The notes below the pieces were generated by a model. The model searched no databases. It was not told the origin of the DNA and worked only from the letters and a program-made list of their open reading frames with translations. Of a stretch of 64,000 bases of DNA, positions 41,407 to 51,431 are shown piece by piece (within the stretch, counting starts at the first letter, position 1; every line of letters begins with the position of its first letter). Where the stretch lies: positions 57,143 through 121,142 of the forward strand of contig JANQHF010000036.1 of NCBI GenBank assembly GCA_028282725.1. Reading direction: 5' to 3'. The position numbers were made by a program, and so were the translations under genes. The DNA is from Saprospiraceae bacterium. Lineage in GTDB: Bacteria > Bacteroidota > Bacteroidia > Chitinophagales > Saprospiraceae.

Positions 41407-41888
41407 TTCGCTCTTTTAATATCAACCATAAGTGCTGCATATGCACTGGCTGAAGTAGTCTCGTAAATCCTGCCCCCATACGTAATTTCACCTGAGTGCT
41501 CATTCCAATCCTTGGCCATCAGTAAAAATCGCCCATTGGCTTTGGAATTCGGGCCAAACATCAGAAAATGATCCCGGTCATCGTCAAAGGCGATGGCAAA
41601 GTGATTCTTTCGCGGTGCATCAATAAACACCCCCGGCGTTCCTCTTTTAATAATGACCTCTTCAACTTCTTCCTGGTTTTCAAGCCTGATTTGTCCTTTT
41701 TGAATCCTGTTGGCACGATCTGCAACGCCCCTGTAAAGGACAATGTCTTGAGACACATAAAACTGTATCCTTCTCAATTCGGACTTCGACCAGTCATATC
41801 GTTCATATAAATCTGTCGTAAAGTACTTGTAGTTGGTCCCACATGAAGTGAGTATGAAGAAGGTCATAAAAAAAGCGAGCGTTTTCAT
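41355..41888 (-). CDS. Lipoprotein of unknown function bordering the cassette
   Basis: 177 residues. Lipobox ILTSC gives Cys16. The mature part has no recognised domain; visible strands include RIQFYVSQDIVLYR, EEVIIKRGTPGVFI and HFAIAFDDDRDHFLMFGP, and the end is basic (AEGRRVRR). This tail is duplicated at 36662-36713. The gene is convergent with the terB remnant and probably monocistronic. Function unknown. Confidence 0.75.
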   Translation of the reverse strand: MKTLAFFMTFFILTSCGTNYKYFTTDLYERYDWSKSELRRIQFYVSQDIVLYRGVADRANRIQKGQIRLENQEEVEEVIIKRGTPGVFIDAPRKNHFAIAFDDDRDHFLMFGPNSKANGRFLLMAKDWNEHSGEITYGGRIYETTSASAYAALMVDIKRAKKTKYSSTTAEGRRVRR

Positions 41889-42011
41889 AATGCCTGTTAT
41901 GTTCTTTCAATGATAAAGGACTCGGAGTAATTATTCTAATTTCTTAATGTTACATTAACTAATTTGTGACCAATTAACAGTGTTTTAATTGGTAGCTAAA
42001 AACGTTTTTAA

Positions 42012-42944
42012 ATGGTTAAAATGATCGTCCAACCGCTCGTACTGTTGTTTCTTATTGGCAATGCATTTGGCCAGACTTCAACGATTGCAGAGCTTTTGGG
42101 GTATGACGAGGACGCAAAGCTATTGATAATGCACGCAGATGATCTGGGCGTTTCTCATTCGGTCAATCAGGCGTCTGTGGAAGCATTTGAAAAAAATGGT
42201 ATTTCCAGCGGCAGCATAATGGTGCCGTGTCCCTGGTTCAGTGAAATTGCTGAGTATGCAAAATCACACCCTGAATTCTGTTGGGGTCTTCATCTGACCC
42301 TGACTTCGGAATGGAAATACTACAAGTGGGATGGCGTAGCACCATCGAGTAAAATATCGTCTTTGCTGAATGAGCAAGGTGTGTTTTATGATAAAGTCAT
42401 CGATGTGGTGGCAAATGCAAAGCTCGACGAAGTTGAATTAGAAATCCGCGCTCAAATTGACAAAGCACTTGCTTCCGGCATCCCGGTCAGTCACCTGGAC
42501 AGCCACATGGGCACCTTGTTTGCCACGCCCCGGTTATTCAGTATTTATGTGCGGCTCGGCAACGAGTATAAACTGCCGGTTATGATTCCCGGTGATCGAA
42601 TACCCCCATCCTGGAATATCGATTCCTTATTGGGACCGATCCAATATCCGCTGGATCAATTGATCATGATGGGACAAATGGTACCGGATTGGCAAAGTAT
42701 GTACGATGCAATGGTTGAAAAAGTAAAGCCCGGACTCAATGAAATTATCGTACACTTGGGTTATGATGATGCCGAACAGCAAGCCATTATGATGGATCAT
42801 CCAAGTTTTGGGGCGGAGTGGCGTCAAAAAGATCTCAACTATGTCCTGAGCAAACATTTCAATGATCAATTGGAAATGCTGGGTATTACCCTTGTATCCT
42901 GGAAAGATGTGCGAAATGCCTTATTAAAATCAAACAGTCAATGA
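42012..42944 (+). CDS. YdjC/ChbG-family polysaccharide deacetylase
   Basis: 310 residues with a signal peptide (ends NAFGQ, about residue 21). Metal and catalytic residues of the YdjC family: IMHADDLGVSHS with Asp43/Asp44, the GLHLTLTSEW His and SHLDSHMGTLFA. ChbG removes an acetyl group from N-acetylated sugars such as diacetylchitobiose; export suggests action on an extracellular or cell-wall glycan (inference). It overlaps the exonuclease gene by four bases (ATGA). Confidence 0.88.
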   Translation: MVKMIVQPLVLLFLIGNAFGQTSTIAELLGYDEDAKLLIMHADDLGVSHSVNQASVEAFEKNGISSGSIMVPCPWFSEIAEYAKSHPEFCWGLHLTLTSEWKYYKWDGVAPSSKISSLLNEQGVFYDKVIDVVANAKLDEVELEIRAQIDKALASGIPVSHLDSHMGTLFATPRLFSIYVRLGNEYKLPVMIPGDRIPPSWNIDSLLGPIQYPLDQLIMMGQMVPDWQSMYDAMVEKVKPGLNEIIVHLGYDDAEQQAIMMDHPSFGAEWRQKDLNYVLSKHFNDQLEMLGITLVSWKDVRNALLKSNSQ

Positions 42945-43711
42945 ATATGAAACTAACCTCATGGAACATCAATGGCGTCAGAGCAGCGGTCAAAAAAGAC
43001 TTCATCAACGAAGTGACCAAAAGCAATTCTGACATCTATTGTATTCAAGAAACAAAAGCGCAAGATGACCAGGTTCTCGAGGCCTTGTCGGATTTGGATG
43101 GATACCACATTTATCCAAATAGCGCAGTCAAGAAGGGTTATTCCGGGGTTACTATTCTTTCCCGGCATGAGCCAAAGTCCATAAAGACAGGAATCGGTAT
43201 CGAGGAACATGACCAGGAGGGCAGGGTAATCCGGTGTGAATTTGACGACTTCACTCTTGTAAATGTTTATGTCCCTAATTCCGGCAGTGGATTAAGGAGA
43301 TTGGATTATCGACATGAATGGGATCTGGCCTTTGCCAACTTTCTTGGCAAGCTGCGCAAACGGAAAAAGATTGTGGTCACCGGAGATTTCAATGTTGCTC
43401 ATCAAGCCATTGACCTGGCGAGACCAAAACAAAACTATAACAAGACCTCGGGATACACGCAAGTTGAGATAGACGGCATGCAAGGACTGTTGAATACCGG
43501 ATTAATTGATTCGTTCAGATATCAACATCCTGAAGAACAGAAATATACATTCTGGAGTATAAGATTTGGTGCAAGAGCAAAAAATGTGGGTTGGCGCATT
43601 GACTATTTTTTAGTAGACAGACGGTTGAAGGATCAAATTAAATCCACCACGATTGACAACGATATCATGGGTTCTGATCATTGCCCGATTAACCTGACGA
43701 TCGACATTTAG
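42941..43711 (+). CDS. xth: Exodeoxyribonuclease III / AP endonuclease
   Basis: 256 residues of the endonuclease/exonuclease/phosphatase fold: TSWNINGVRAAVKKDF, CIQETKAQDDQV, NVYVPNSG, VVTGDFNVAHQAIDL, FRYQHPEEQKYTFWS, WRIDYFLV and GSDHCPINL, including the metal Glu, the Asp-Asn pair and the catalytic His of the SDHCP motif. It cuts DNA at abasic sites. Translationally coupled to the upstream deacetylase. Confidence 0.95.
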   Translation: MNMKLTSWNINGVRAAVKKDFINEVTKSNSDIYCIQETKAQDDQVLEALSDLDGYHIYPNSAVKKGYSGVTILSRHEPKSIKTGIGIEEHDQEGRVIRCEFDDFTLVNVYVPNSGSGLRRLDYRHEWDLAFANFLGKLRKRKKIVVTGDFNVAHQAIDLARPKQNYNKTSGYTQVEIDGMQGLLNTGLIDSFRYQHPEEQKYTFWSIRFGARAKNVGWRIDYFLVDRRLKDQIKSTTIDNDIMGSDHCPINLTIDI

Positions 43712-43720
43712 AGTTTCAAT

Positions 43721-44983
43721 TTGAGAATAGTATATCTTTTCATTCTTTGCACTTTTACAGCAGTATCCATTGATTGCCAGGATCATTCTTTCCAGGTTTT
43801 AAATCAAAGACTGGATTCAATCATCAACCTGGGGATTGACTCGAATGCCTTCCCGGGAGCCCAAATCCTGGTGAGGCATAAGGACAGCATTATTTTGCAC
43901 AAGACATGGGGTTACCATACCTATGATTCGAAAAGAGAGGTGCGAAAGGATGACTTGTATGACCTCGCATCCGTGACCAAGGTAACCTCCGGGCTACCTG
44001 CATTGATGAAACTGTTTGGGGAAGGAAGGATTCTTCTTGATCTTCCGGTAAAGTATTATTTCAGGACTTTCAGGAAATCGAACAAGAAAAACTTCAGTCT
44101 GAGACAAATCCTCTCCCATCAATCCGGGATGATACCCTATATCGTGTTCTGGCAAAATGCTTTGAGAAAAAATGGCCGGTATAAATGCAAGACTTTCAAA
44201 GATCAATCCTCGGATAAATTTGATATCAAGATCACGGACAGCCTTTTTCTGCACAAGAATTATCACAACAAAATGAAGAAGCAAATCAGAAAAAGTCCTG
44301 TTCCAAGCGTCGGTGAATACGTCTATTCCGGCTTGACTTTTTTACTGCTTCCATCAATGCTCGAAAACATGATCGGTGTAGATTATGAGAACTACTTGTA
44401 CGACAGTATATATGCTCCTATAGGTATCGAGAGAATGAGGTACAAGCCATTGAGATATTTTGCTCCAGACGAAATTATTCCAACCGAATATGACAGTTTC
44501 TGGAGAAAACAATTAGTACATGGAACAGTGCACGATGAGGCTGCGGCAATGTTGGATGGTGTCTCCTGCAATGCGGGATTGTTCAGTAGTGCCAGGGACT
44601 TGTCCGCACTGTTTCAGCTCTATTTGAACCAGGGGACCTGGGAGGATCGCTCCATCATTTCATCAAGGGCAATTCGTGAGTTTACTTCCTACCAGTATGA
44701 AAACAATCGGAGGGGTCTGGGCTTTGACAAACCCCTAAAACAGTATAATGCCAAGCAAAGTTATATAGCCGAAAGTGCAAGCCCGGAAAGTTTTGGTCAT
44801 TCCGGATTTACAGGCACATTGGTGTGGGCAGATCCTCAATACGATCTCGTGTTTATCTTTCTTTCTAACCGGGTCTACCCGAGCAGGAACAACCGGAATT
44901 TATACGCGCTTTCATTGAGACCAAGGATGCACCAGATCGTTTATGACTATATCATGTCTAAAAGTGAACAGGGAAGTCAATGA
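43721..44983 (+). CDS. Exported serine hydrolase, beta-lactamase/class C family
   Basis: 420 residues from a TTG at 43721, nine bases after the exonuclease stop; it starts directly into a signal peptide, which supports this start. SxxK motif is Ser84-Val-Thr-Lys87 (DLASVTKVTSG); the second motif is Tyr202-Ser-Gly (VYSGL) where YxN is usual, and FGHSGFTGT gives the HxG triad box. Relatives are esterases, D-aminopeptidases and penicillin-binding carboxypeptidases, so antibiotic resistance is not implied. It lies 10 bp from the convergent MbnP-like gene. Confidence 0.85.
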   Translation: MRIVYLFILCTFTAVSIDCQDHSFQVLNQRLDSIINLGIDSNAFPGAQILVRHKDSIILHKTWGYHTYDSKREVRKDDLYDLASVTKVTSGLPALMKLFGEGRILLDLPVKYYFRTFRKSNKKNFSLRQILSHQSGMIPYIVFWQNALRKNGRYKCKTFKDQSSDKFDIKITDSLFLHKNYHNKMKKQIRKSPVPSVGEYVYSGLTFLLLPSMLENMIGVDYENYLYDSIYAPIGIERMRYKPLRYFAPDEIIPTEYDSFWRKQLVHGTVHDEAAAMLDGVSCNAGLFSSARDLSALFQLYLNQGTWEDRSIISSRAIREFTSYQYENNRRGLGFDKPLKQYNAKQSYIAESASPESFGHSGFTGTLVWADPQYDLVFIFLSNRVYPSRNNRNLYALSLRPRMHQIVYDYIMSKSEQGSQ

Positions 44984-44993
44984 GGCCCTTTAT

Positions 44994-45761
44994 CTATAAC
45001 TCCTGGGTTACGGATATTCCATTGATCGTATTGTCCAGGATAGGCAGGGCTTTTGGCAAAACTCCTAAATGATGAATTTGGGGTGTGTCCAGGAAATCAT
45101 AGTAATTGCCAGCACCGTCAAGATTAAGTATGTCCGACAAATCAAAAGAAATTCCAATTTCTTCACTACCCTCGTCGATTATGATCTCGCGATCGATCCT
45201 TAAGGATCGAAAGGCCTCGTCAGAACCGATATGCAAGGCAATACCGGCATCCAACACATTGTCCCCATCGGAGTCCATTTGTCCTTCTATTTTGTGAAAT
45301 ATGTAACTCGACCAACCCACCCAATATTCTCCATTATTACTCAATGGATGATCAGGATCGTATTCTGCCGGAACTGTTCTATTCACTTCCGGTGGAACTC
45401 CGATGTTGAAGGAAATGGAATTATATGTACCGGCAGGTACGTCGTTAAAACTGATCGTTTTCCCATTCATCGCTTCTTGCTGAGTGACTACATCAGTCAG
45501 AAGATCAATGAATTCCACATTACTCAATACATATTCTCCTTCTGCACCGTGCAGTGTAATATCGGAAAGGAAGAGACTATACTTTGTGAAAAACACGGGA
45601 TATCCCCGAGGGTATTGCAGTTCATTAAATGCAACCAGGGCATTATCTTCAAAGGTAAGCGTAAAGTTTAGGTCTACATTTGCAACTTCGCTGTCTTCAC
45701 TGCATGAAGCCAGAATAAAAAGGAATACAACAATCAGGATTATACTATTTTTCAACTTCAT
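44994..45761 (-). CDS. MbnP-like lipoprotein
   Basis: 255 residues with lipobox FILASC (Cys20). The body fits the MbnP family: VDLNFTLTFEDNAL, FTKYSLFLSDITLHG, VEFIDLL, GTYNSISFNIGVPPEVN and the YWVGWSSYIFHKIEG block, followed by HIGSDEAFRSL. MbnP proteins bind methanobactin or copper-related ligands in methanotrophs, but the wider family has unknown roles, often near cytochromes or copper proteins. It overlaps the DUF6702 gene by 17 bp, so the two are co-transcribed. Confidence 0.78.
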   Translation of the reverse strand: MKLKNSIILIVVFLFILASCSEDSEVANVDLNFTLTFEDNALVAFNELQYPRGYPVFFTKYSLFLSDITLHGAEGEYVLSNVEFIDLLTDVVTQQEAMNGKTISFNDVPAGTYNSISFNIGVPPEVNRTVPAEYDPDHPLSNNGEYWVGWSSYIFHKIEGQMDSDGDNVLDAGIALHIGSDEAFRSLRIDREIIIDEGSEEIGISFDLSDILNLDGAGNYYDFLDTPQIHHLGVLPKALPILDNTINGISVTQEL

Positions 45762-46230
45762 AATTTATCAAATGCTTTTGCTTGTTCAAAATGTAAGATT
45801 CCTTGTTTCTGTCTGCCTTAATATTGACAATATTGGTTTGGTCATCGTAGACTTCGGTCAGGAATGAATTTACGATCTTCAGAGACTTCAGTTCCTCGCT
45901 GGTCTTTATAACGTTCATAGTGATCCAAACAGCATCATTTGATGCCGATATATCGTTGATGTTGATCGATTGATCCATACCGTTTACATTAAACTTCACC
46001 CTCGACTGCACGTATTGATCGATCATTTCATTCGAAGAGGTATAATCATCCGGCAGTTCTTCTCCGGGTACTAATCCCATGGCAATTTGAAGATCATCCA
46101 AAAAAGTCTTTAGGGTGACTTCGATAAGCTCGTCACTGATGTCGATGTCGCAAATGCTTACATGGATGTCATGCATAGCATTGGGCTTGATGCCAAGAAG
46201 CAACACAATGGCCAGTTGTAAGATGATCAT
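45745..46230 (-). CDS. DUF6702-family protein
   Basis: 161 residues with a hydrophobic signal-like start. MHDIHVSICDIDISD and EVTLKTFLDDLQIAMG are the family's opening motifs: a strand set starting with a conserved His pair, followed by a predicted mostly beta region. The family is confined largely to Bacteroidota and has no known function. It overlaps the MbnP-like gene by 17 bp and is upstream of it, so it heads a two-gene unit. Confidence 0.75.
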   Translation of the reverse strand: MIILQLAIVLLLGIKPNAMHDIHVSICDIDISDELIEVTLKTFLDDLQIAMGLVPGEELPDDYTSSNEMIDQYVQSRVKFNVNGMDQSININDISASNDAVWITMNVIKTSEELKSLKIVNSFLTEVYDDQTNIVNIKADRNKESYILNKQKHLINYEVEK

Positions 46231-46294
46231 AACTTATAAACGCATAAGAGTTCAAAAGGATTTCTTGATTCTCAACAATGTTGAGTGATTCAGA

Positions 46295-47491
46295 TCACTT
46301 GAACGTTACCAAATCGTCGTCATACATGTGCTCAAAAGAGAGATTTCTGATATGGCGTTCAAAATTCGCAATCATTGCCCTCATCCCTTCCTCCATGATT
46401 TCTCCGTCGGTAGGGAAAGGTAGCAATACGTGATCAACCCGTTTGATTAACGAATCTGAAAGAGCTTCACGATCCCCCCTGAATGTGCATGCATCGGAAG
46501 CAAAATTTATGTCATGCGTGAAAAATTCCTCAGACAATAATAGTCCCTTTCCAAAATCTGTAGTCCGTATAAGACCATTCACACGGGCATCTTTTGTTCG
46601 AATGTATTCTGTAATAAATGCCTTGTACTTGTCAACTTGCCTGACCTGAATTACATTACCAAGACTATCTTTCACCATCTTTCCATTTGCATCGACGAGG
46701 TCCGTATAGTATTCCTTCTCCCTGGATTCAATAAAATTGTTTACCGTTTCGCGTTCAGGACTGATGACAACGTCCTCGATTACCAATGTGCTAATGGCAT
46801 CAAAGCTCACATCTTGTGCAAAGTCGGTATGAAAGGTAGTCCAGGGCATTCTCGAACCTTGAAAAGAAGGAATTGCGCGATAGTCAGCCCATCCGGGAAG
46901 AGCTTCTATTTTGAGAAGAACGTGAAATGTGCCCAACTCTTTGGTAACAATAAGTAGCTTGTTTACATCTTTGTAATCACTCATATATCGACCCACAGAT
47001 AAGAAATGATCAAAAGCCTTCTGAGCCAAAAACTTATTACCTGTATTCCGGGCCTGTTCGAGGAAATCAATACCACTTTGATACTCATATTCTGTGGCCC
47101 CCTCACCGGCCTCCAGTAGAATAGGACGAACGTCGGTCAATTCGAATGACCCAACATATCCTTCCTTGCTGATTAAGGGGAGAAAAGGGGTGATTTTGTC
47201 CTGTCGTGCTGCTATTTCAATACCATAGGCATATATTTTCGCCCAATTGGCCGGATCTTTTTTTGCCTTCAAAAAGGATATGTATTCCAGGTCATGCGTA
47301 TTGATCTTTTGAAAGGCTTCTTCCAGGGCCCGAATGTGCTTTGTTTTCTTGTTCTTCTTTCCGGCTAATTTTTTGGTAGCCAGGACAATTGCTTCATCAT
47401 ACCTCCCTTCATCCACCAGCTTCTCAAGGGATTTGCAGGAACTTGCAATCATCACCACGATGATCAAAATTGTAACGGTTAGCGTCTTCAT
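46295..47491 (-). CDS. Lipoprotein of unknown function
   Basis: 398 residues with lipobox MIASSC (Cys19). The N-terminal third is TPR-like and helical (LVDEGRYDEAIVLATKKLAG, EAFQKINTHDLEYISFLKA), the rest is mixed, with a run of strands around ISTLVIEDVVISPE. No catalytic motif stands out. Probably anchored in the outer membrane facing the periplasm. A hairpin CTCAAC-AAT-GTTGAG (46271-46285) lies after the stop but has no T-tract. Function unknown. Confidence 0.72.
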   Translation of the reverse strand: MKTLTVTILIIVVMIASSCKSLEKLVDEGRYDEAIVLATKKLAGKKNKKTKHIRALEEAFQKINTHDLEYISFLKAKKDPANWAKIYAYGIEIAARQDKITPFLPLISKEGYVGSFELTDVRPILLEAGEGATEYEYQSGIDFLEQARNTGNKFLAQKAFDHFLSVGRYMSDYKDVNKLLIVTKELGTFHVLLKIEALPGWADYRAIPSFQGSRMPWTTFHTDFAQDVSFDAISTLVIEDVVISPERETVNNFIESREKEYYTDLVDANGKMVKDSLGNVIQVRQVDKYKAFITEYIRTKDARVNGLIRTTDFGKGLLLSEEFFTHDINFASDACTFRGDREALSDSLIKRVDHVLLPFPTDGEIMEEGMRAMIANFERHIRNLSFEHMYDDDLVTFK

Positions 47492-47804
47492 AACAATGCA
47501 GTTTTATTGATATTAAGACGCGAAATGACAAGAAGATGGGGATCCTTATTCTCTTCTTAATGAAAATTTAACCGACTTGAGAAGAAAAAGGTGGACTACA
47601 TTTTATTCATAGCCCTGACCAAAAAGGTCAGTGTGAAAGGAAGGCCTACCCAGAACCATTCGCTCACAAAGAATAATAATAAAAGGGTCACTATAGTTGA
47701 TATCCCGAAAAATAACCAGTCGGATTTGTTCGATGAAGTAGACTCAGCCATGCATGTTCAATTTTGCGCAAAAATAGTATAAATGGTCATATTCAACCGT
47801 CGAT
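47492..47804. other. 313-bp gap between two leftward genes
   Basis: No convincing gene. A 63-codon frame at 47591-47782 on the plus strand starts with GTG, has no family features and is rejected. CTGACC (47617-47622) and GGTCAG (47628-47633) can form a 6-bp hairpin. The promoter of the lipoprotein gene should be at the left end, but no TAnnTTTG match was seen. Confidence 0.5.
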
Positions 47805-48776
47805 TTATTGCTCTTTAGAAAGAATATGATTAATGATCATAGACCCGTGGTGTCTGGTGTTTTCGATGAACAATTTGCTCGTCTGCATCCCGGCCACGAT
47901 GACTCCTGCCACATAAAGATTTTGAACGGATGATTCCAGGGTTTCTGCATCATAAACGGGCATGCGATCTTCGTCTTCTCCCAGTGGGACACCGAGCTTT
48001 TCCAGCAATTCATAGTCAGGCAAATAACCCGTCATGGCCAGAACAAAATCATTTTCCAGGGTGATTTCACCATCAGGAGTGTCCAATACCACTTCTTCAG
48101 GTCTTATTTCCTTGACATTGGTATTAAAGAAAGCTGGAATCGAGCCCTCTTTGATCCTGTTTTCAATATTGGGCAGAATCCAGTATTTCACTTTTTGATA
48201 CAACTCTGACTCCCTGATGGCCATAGTTACATGAGCTCCCTTTTGCCATGTTTCCAGTGCCACATCACATGCCGAATTGGCGGCTCCGATGACCAACACT
48301 TTTTGGCCTACATAGGGATGTGCTTCATCATAGTAATGTTTGACTTTCGGAAGGTCTTCACCTGGTATATTCAGCATCCGCGGCTTATCATAAAAACCGG
48401 TAGCCACCACTACGTACCTGGCCTTGTATTCAGCCTTGTTGGAGTGTATGCAAAAACAATCATCTGACTTCCTGACGTGGTCTACTTCCTCATAATAGTG
48501 AATATTCAGGTCGTGGCTTTCGGTAATTCTGCGGTAATATTCCAAAGCCTCTCGCCGGGTCGGTTTGTCAGAATGAGAAATGAAAGGGATATCTGCAATC
48601 TCCAGTTTCTTGGACGTGGAGAAGAAAATCATATTGGAAGGAAAATGAAAAATTGAATTGACCAGCACACCTTTTTCCAGAATGAGATAATCGAGACCTG
48701 CTTTTTTGGCTTCTACTCCCACGTTGATGCCGGCAGGTCCTCCTCCGATGATGACGAGATCAAGACGCTGAATCAT
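47805..48776 (-). CDS. ypdA: YpdA-family bacillithiol disulfide reductase
   Basis: 323 residues. FAD-binding GGGPAG at 11-16, NADPH-binding VLVIGAANSACD near 170-181, and VLAMTGYLPD plus YVAGVIVAGMQTSKLFIENTRHHG at the C-terminus, all as in YpdA (Bdr). It reduces oxidised bacillithiol with NADPH in the cytosol and so supports bacilliredoxins. It lies six bases after the large T9SS gene on the same strand, so it is read through from it or has an internal promoter. Evidence for bacillithiol use in this organism, together with the BrxA/B gene. Confidence 0.9.
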   Translation of the reverse strand: MIQRLDLVIIGGGPAGINVGVEAKKAGLDYLILEKGVLVNSIFHFPSNMIFFSTSKKLEIADIPFISHSDKPTRREALEYYRRITESHDLNIHYYEEVDHVRKSDDCFCIHSNKAEYKARYVVVATGFYDKPRMLNIPGEDLPKVKHYYDEAHPYVGQKVLVIGAANSACDVALETWQKGAHVTMAIRESELYQKVKYWILPNIENRIKEGSIPAFFNTNVKEIRPEEVVLDTPDGEITLENDFVLAMTGYLPDYELLEKLGVPLGEDEDRMPVYDAETLESSVQNLYVAGVIVAGMQTSKLFIENTRHHGSMIINHILSKEQ

Positions 48777-48782
48777 ACCTTC

Positions 48783-51326
48783 TTATCTTAACAAGGTCAG
48801 ATCCCCTTCTCGTTCACAAGTTGTATTTCCATCATTATACTTCGCCCAGTAAAAATAGACACCACCGGGTTGATTGTTACCATTTACGGCTCCATTCCAA
48901 CGTACATTGACATCATTGGATGTAAAGATTTCTTTGCCCCATCGATTAAAGATGTGCAGCTCATAGCTGACCAGCCCATCCATACATCTGTCCAGGACAT
49001 TTGGACCGAACGTCTGGTTTTCCACCTCACCGTTCAATGGATGAAATGCATTGGGCCAAATCAAACAAGGATTATCGCATGTAGTACATTCGTCAATCTC
49101 CTCTTCCGTGACTACTATGTCAAGAGTCCGGGCATCGTCGCCACATTCATCTATCAAGGTGACACTATAATTTCCGGGTTGATTTACTTCAATAAACGGG
49201 GTAGTCTCACTCGTCGACCATCTCTGACTTGCGAATCCCGAACCAAACACCCTCAAGGTCAAAGGATTGCCACACTCACTGGTGATTTCGCCTGAGATTT
49301 CCGGGAGAAAATCATCTTCTGATACAATTATTGATTCCATATCAGGACAAAAACCTCCGACATTACCAGTATATGTGCCAGGAGCAGATACAGATATGCT
49401 CAGTGTATTTGTCTCCCCCGTTGACCAGGAAATAAGACCTGGATCACTCTGCATCGTAGCGGATATCCTTAGTGTGCCATCAACGCAGAGATCTTCGTCC
49501 GTCAGTTCAAGTCCTAGCGGATTAGGGAAATCGATATCGCCATCACTGACACCGGCGGAGGCATCGGCCATATTTCCACAACCATCGGCTACCGTCACGC
49601 TATATGTTGCAGGACTTCCATCGACTACCAAAAATGGTTCATTGGATCCGGTATTCCATTCAAAACTGGATATGGACGCACCCGTCGCTTCCGCTAATAA
49701 GATTCCTTCTCCGGTGGAACAGTAGTTGTCAAAGTTTTTGGCAATATCGACCATTGGAAAATCGAGCTGACTTATCGTTAATGTATCACACAGTGTGAAG
49801 CATATATCTTCCCGAACCGATACCGTGACCATATACATTCCTTCTTCCATGATCAGACGGACGCTATCCGTAGATCCGTCTTCCCATACATAGGCAACTG
49901 CTCCCCTGACACGTGCATCGGCTATATAGATCACCGGATCCTGCGGACAAAATGTGGTATCCTGTAAGTTTAATATAGGCGGATTGAAATCCCTGAAGAG
50001 AGACAGGTCTACCGAAATAGAATCTTCAATCATGCTTTCCTCCATGTCGAAATTGATCGAATTGGTCGTGAACGCAACGGAATCAATAACTACGACATCT
50101 TCTGACTCATGACACTGAGAGTCACCGTCTTCGTCCACCTTGCCCAGGAAAGGAATTCGCTGCCCATCCTTGGTAGTCGTAGTCAAATAGGTGGCACTCA
50201 TACTATCTACAGTGACCATGTCCGAAACCCGGGCACTTATGCTGTTACAAGTATCCAATAACGACTCATAAAGGATCGTTGAGTCCAGATCATAATGGAT
50301 GAGAACAGGGAAGACAACGTCTGACGTCATATCGAGTCTTTTCAATCCCAAGACAACCGTTGTATCCAGTAATCCGATTACATCGCTTGGATACAATTGA
50401 TAGCGAGTTGATATTGAACTATATGTTTCAGTTCTTAGGGGATTGCCATCATTATCCATGTGTATTAGAAATCCGGCATTTCTCAACGTATTCGCCGGAG
50501 CTACGGATCCGGTCACGACCCATGTCGAATCAATCAGTTGAATGATATCATAACCCTCGGATATGGCCAATGTTCTTCCAAAGTCGCCGTTATATGTCTT
50601 GGTCCAAATCTCATTCCCGGATGTATCGATCTTTGAAACGAATAAAGGAGCATCCGGATCATCTGTGGTACCCACTAATAATATTGTAGAATCCAAAGCC
50701 AGGTGCGTCTGCATGATGTGCTCATTCAAATCGCTTCCCAGACTCAGTTTCTTTACGAATTCGATTTCTCCGAAATAACTGATGCTTGTCAATTGAAGAT
50801 CCCTCGTTGAATTGGCGCCTTGAACAGATCCGATGTGAAATATACGGTCGCCGGGCACATCAACAAGAACGGAGTTAGAGTCGGGAAGTGTCTTCAAATC
50901 ACTCTCTTGTCCGGTAATGACCGTCCAGAAGTGATTTCCAAAATTGTCTAGCCGCGAAATCACCTTGTTGAGAGAATCTTTGTCAAGCACTGCAGAAATT
51001 GCAAATGTGCCATCGGATAGTGTAATCACTTCCCCCGCGTCTTTTACCAGGACAGAGTCTCCATAAACGATGGAGATACTTCTTGTAATCGTCCCTTTCT
51101 TATCCAGAAAGGTGAGATTCACCTTATCCCTTTCACCGTCGGTATTCACCTCCGTACTCAGGATGGCATATCCTGAACCTACAGCATCCAGATCCGATGT
51201 GACGACATCAAAATCCTGAACAGGATATCTCCTTTCAAAATTATCCTGTCCATTCAGGGAAAATCCCAGTAGACTCACAATTCCAGCTACGAATAATATA
51301 CGTAGACTTTTATATCTGATCTTCAT
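48783..51326 (-). CDS. Large secreted protein with PKD-like repeats and T9SS type B (gliding-motility-type) C-terminus
   Basis: 847 residues from the ATG at 51326; a TTG at 51335 is less likely. Signal peptide ends near LNGQ. Residues about 30-400 read as a beta-propeller-like repeat region (VSKIDTSGNEIWTKTYNGDFGR and similar strands). Four PKD/Ig-like repeats follow (YVWEDGSTDS, FEWNTGSNEPF, ISWSTGETNT, RWSTSETTPF). The C-terminus has IWPNAFHPL, HIFNRWGKEIF, WNG and PGGVYFYWAKY, the CHU_C/type B sorting domain. It should be exported by T9SS and attached or released. Role unknown. CAAATGTA at 51333-51340 reads TACATTTG leftward, so a very short leader is possible. Confidence 0.85.
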   Translation of the reverse strand: MKIRYKSLRILFVAGIVSLLGFSLNGQDNFERRYPVQDFDVVTSDLDAVGSGYAILSTEVNTDGERDKVNLTFLDKKGTITRSISIVYGDSVLVKDAGEVITLSDGTFAISAVLDKDSLNKVISRLDNFGNHFWTVITGQESDLKTLPDSNSVLVDVPGDRIFHIGSVQGANSTRDLQLTSISYFGEIEFVKKLSLGSDLNEHIMQTHLALDSTILLVGTTDDPDAPLFVSKIDTSGNEIWTKTYNGDFGRTLAISEGYDIIQLIDSTWVVTGSVAPANTLRNAGFLIHMDNDGNPLRTETYSSISTRYQLYPSDVIGLLDTTVVLGLKRLDMTSDVVFPVLIHYDLDSTILYESLLDTCNSISARVSDMVTVDSMSATYLTTTTKDGQRIPFLGKVDEDGDSQCHESEDVVVIDSVAFTTNSINFDMEESMIEDSISVDLSLFRDFNPPILNLQDTTFCPQDPVIYIADARVRGAVAYVWEDGSTDSVRLIMEEGMYMVTVSVREDICFTLCDTLTISQLDFPMVDIAKNFDNYCSTGEGILLAEATGASISSFEWNTGSNEPFLVVDGSPATYSVTVADGCGNMADASAGVSDGDIDFPNPLGLELTDEDLCVDGTLRISATMQSDPGLISWSTGETNTLSISVSAPGTYTGNVGGFCPDMESIIVSEDDFLPEISGEITSECGNPLTLRVFGSGFASQRWSTSETTPFIEVNQPGNYSVTLIDECGDDARTLDIVVTEEEIDECTTCDNPCLIWPNAFHPLNGEVENQTFGPNVLDRCMDGLVSYELHIFNRWGKEIFTSNDVNVRWNGAVNGNNQPGGVYFYWAKYNDGNTTCEREGDLTLLR

Positions 51327-51431
51327 GATATGCAAATGTAATATCCCTAAGTTAATAAGAGTGGCTATCCTTGTAACAACGAATTATTCCAAAAAAAGTA
51401 CATATTGGCTAATTCGAGCCAGACCAGCACT

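Noticed and set aside
43721..44983. Beta-lactamase resistance gene
   Set aside because: The SxxK fold is shared with esterases and peptidases; the second motif is YSG, not YxN.
47591..47782. 63-codon frame in the gap before the lipoprotein gene
   Set aside because: GTG start, no domain, no partner gene, composition like non-coding sequence.
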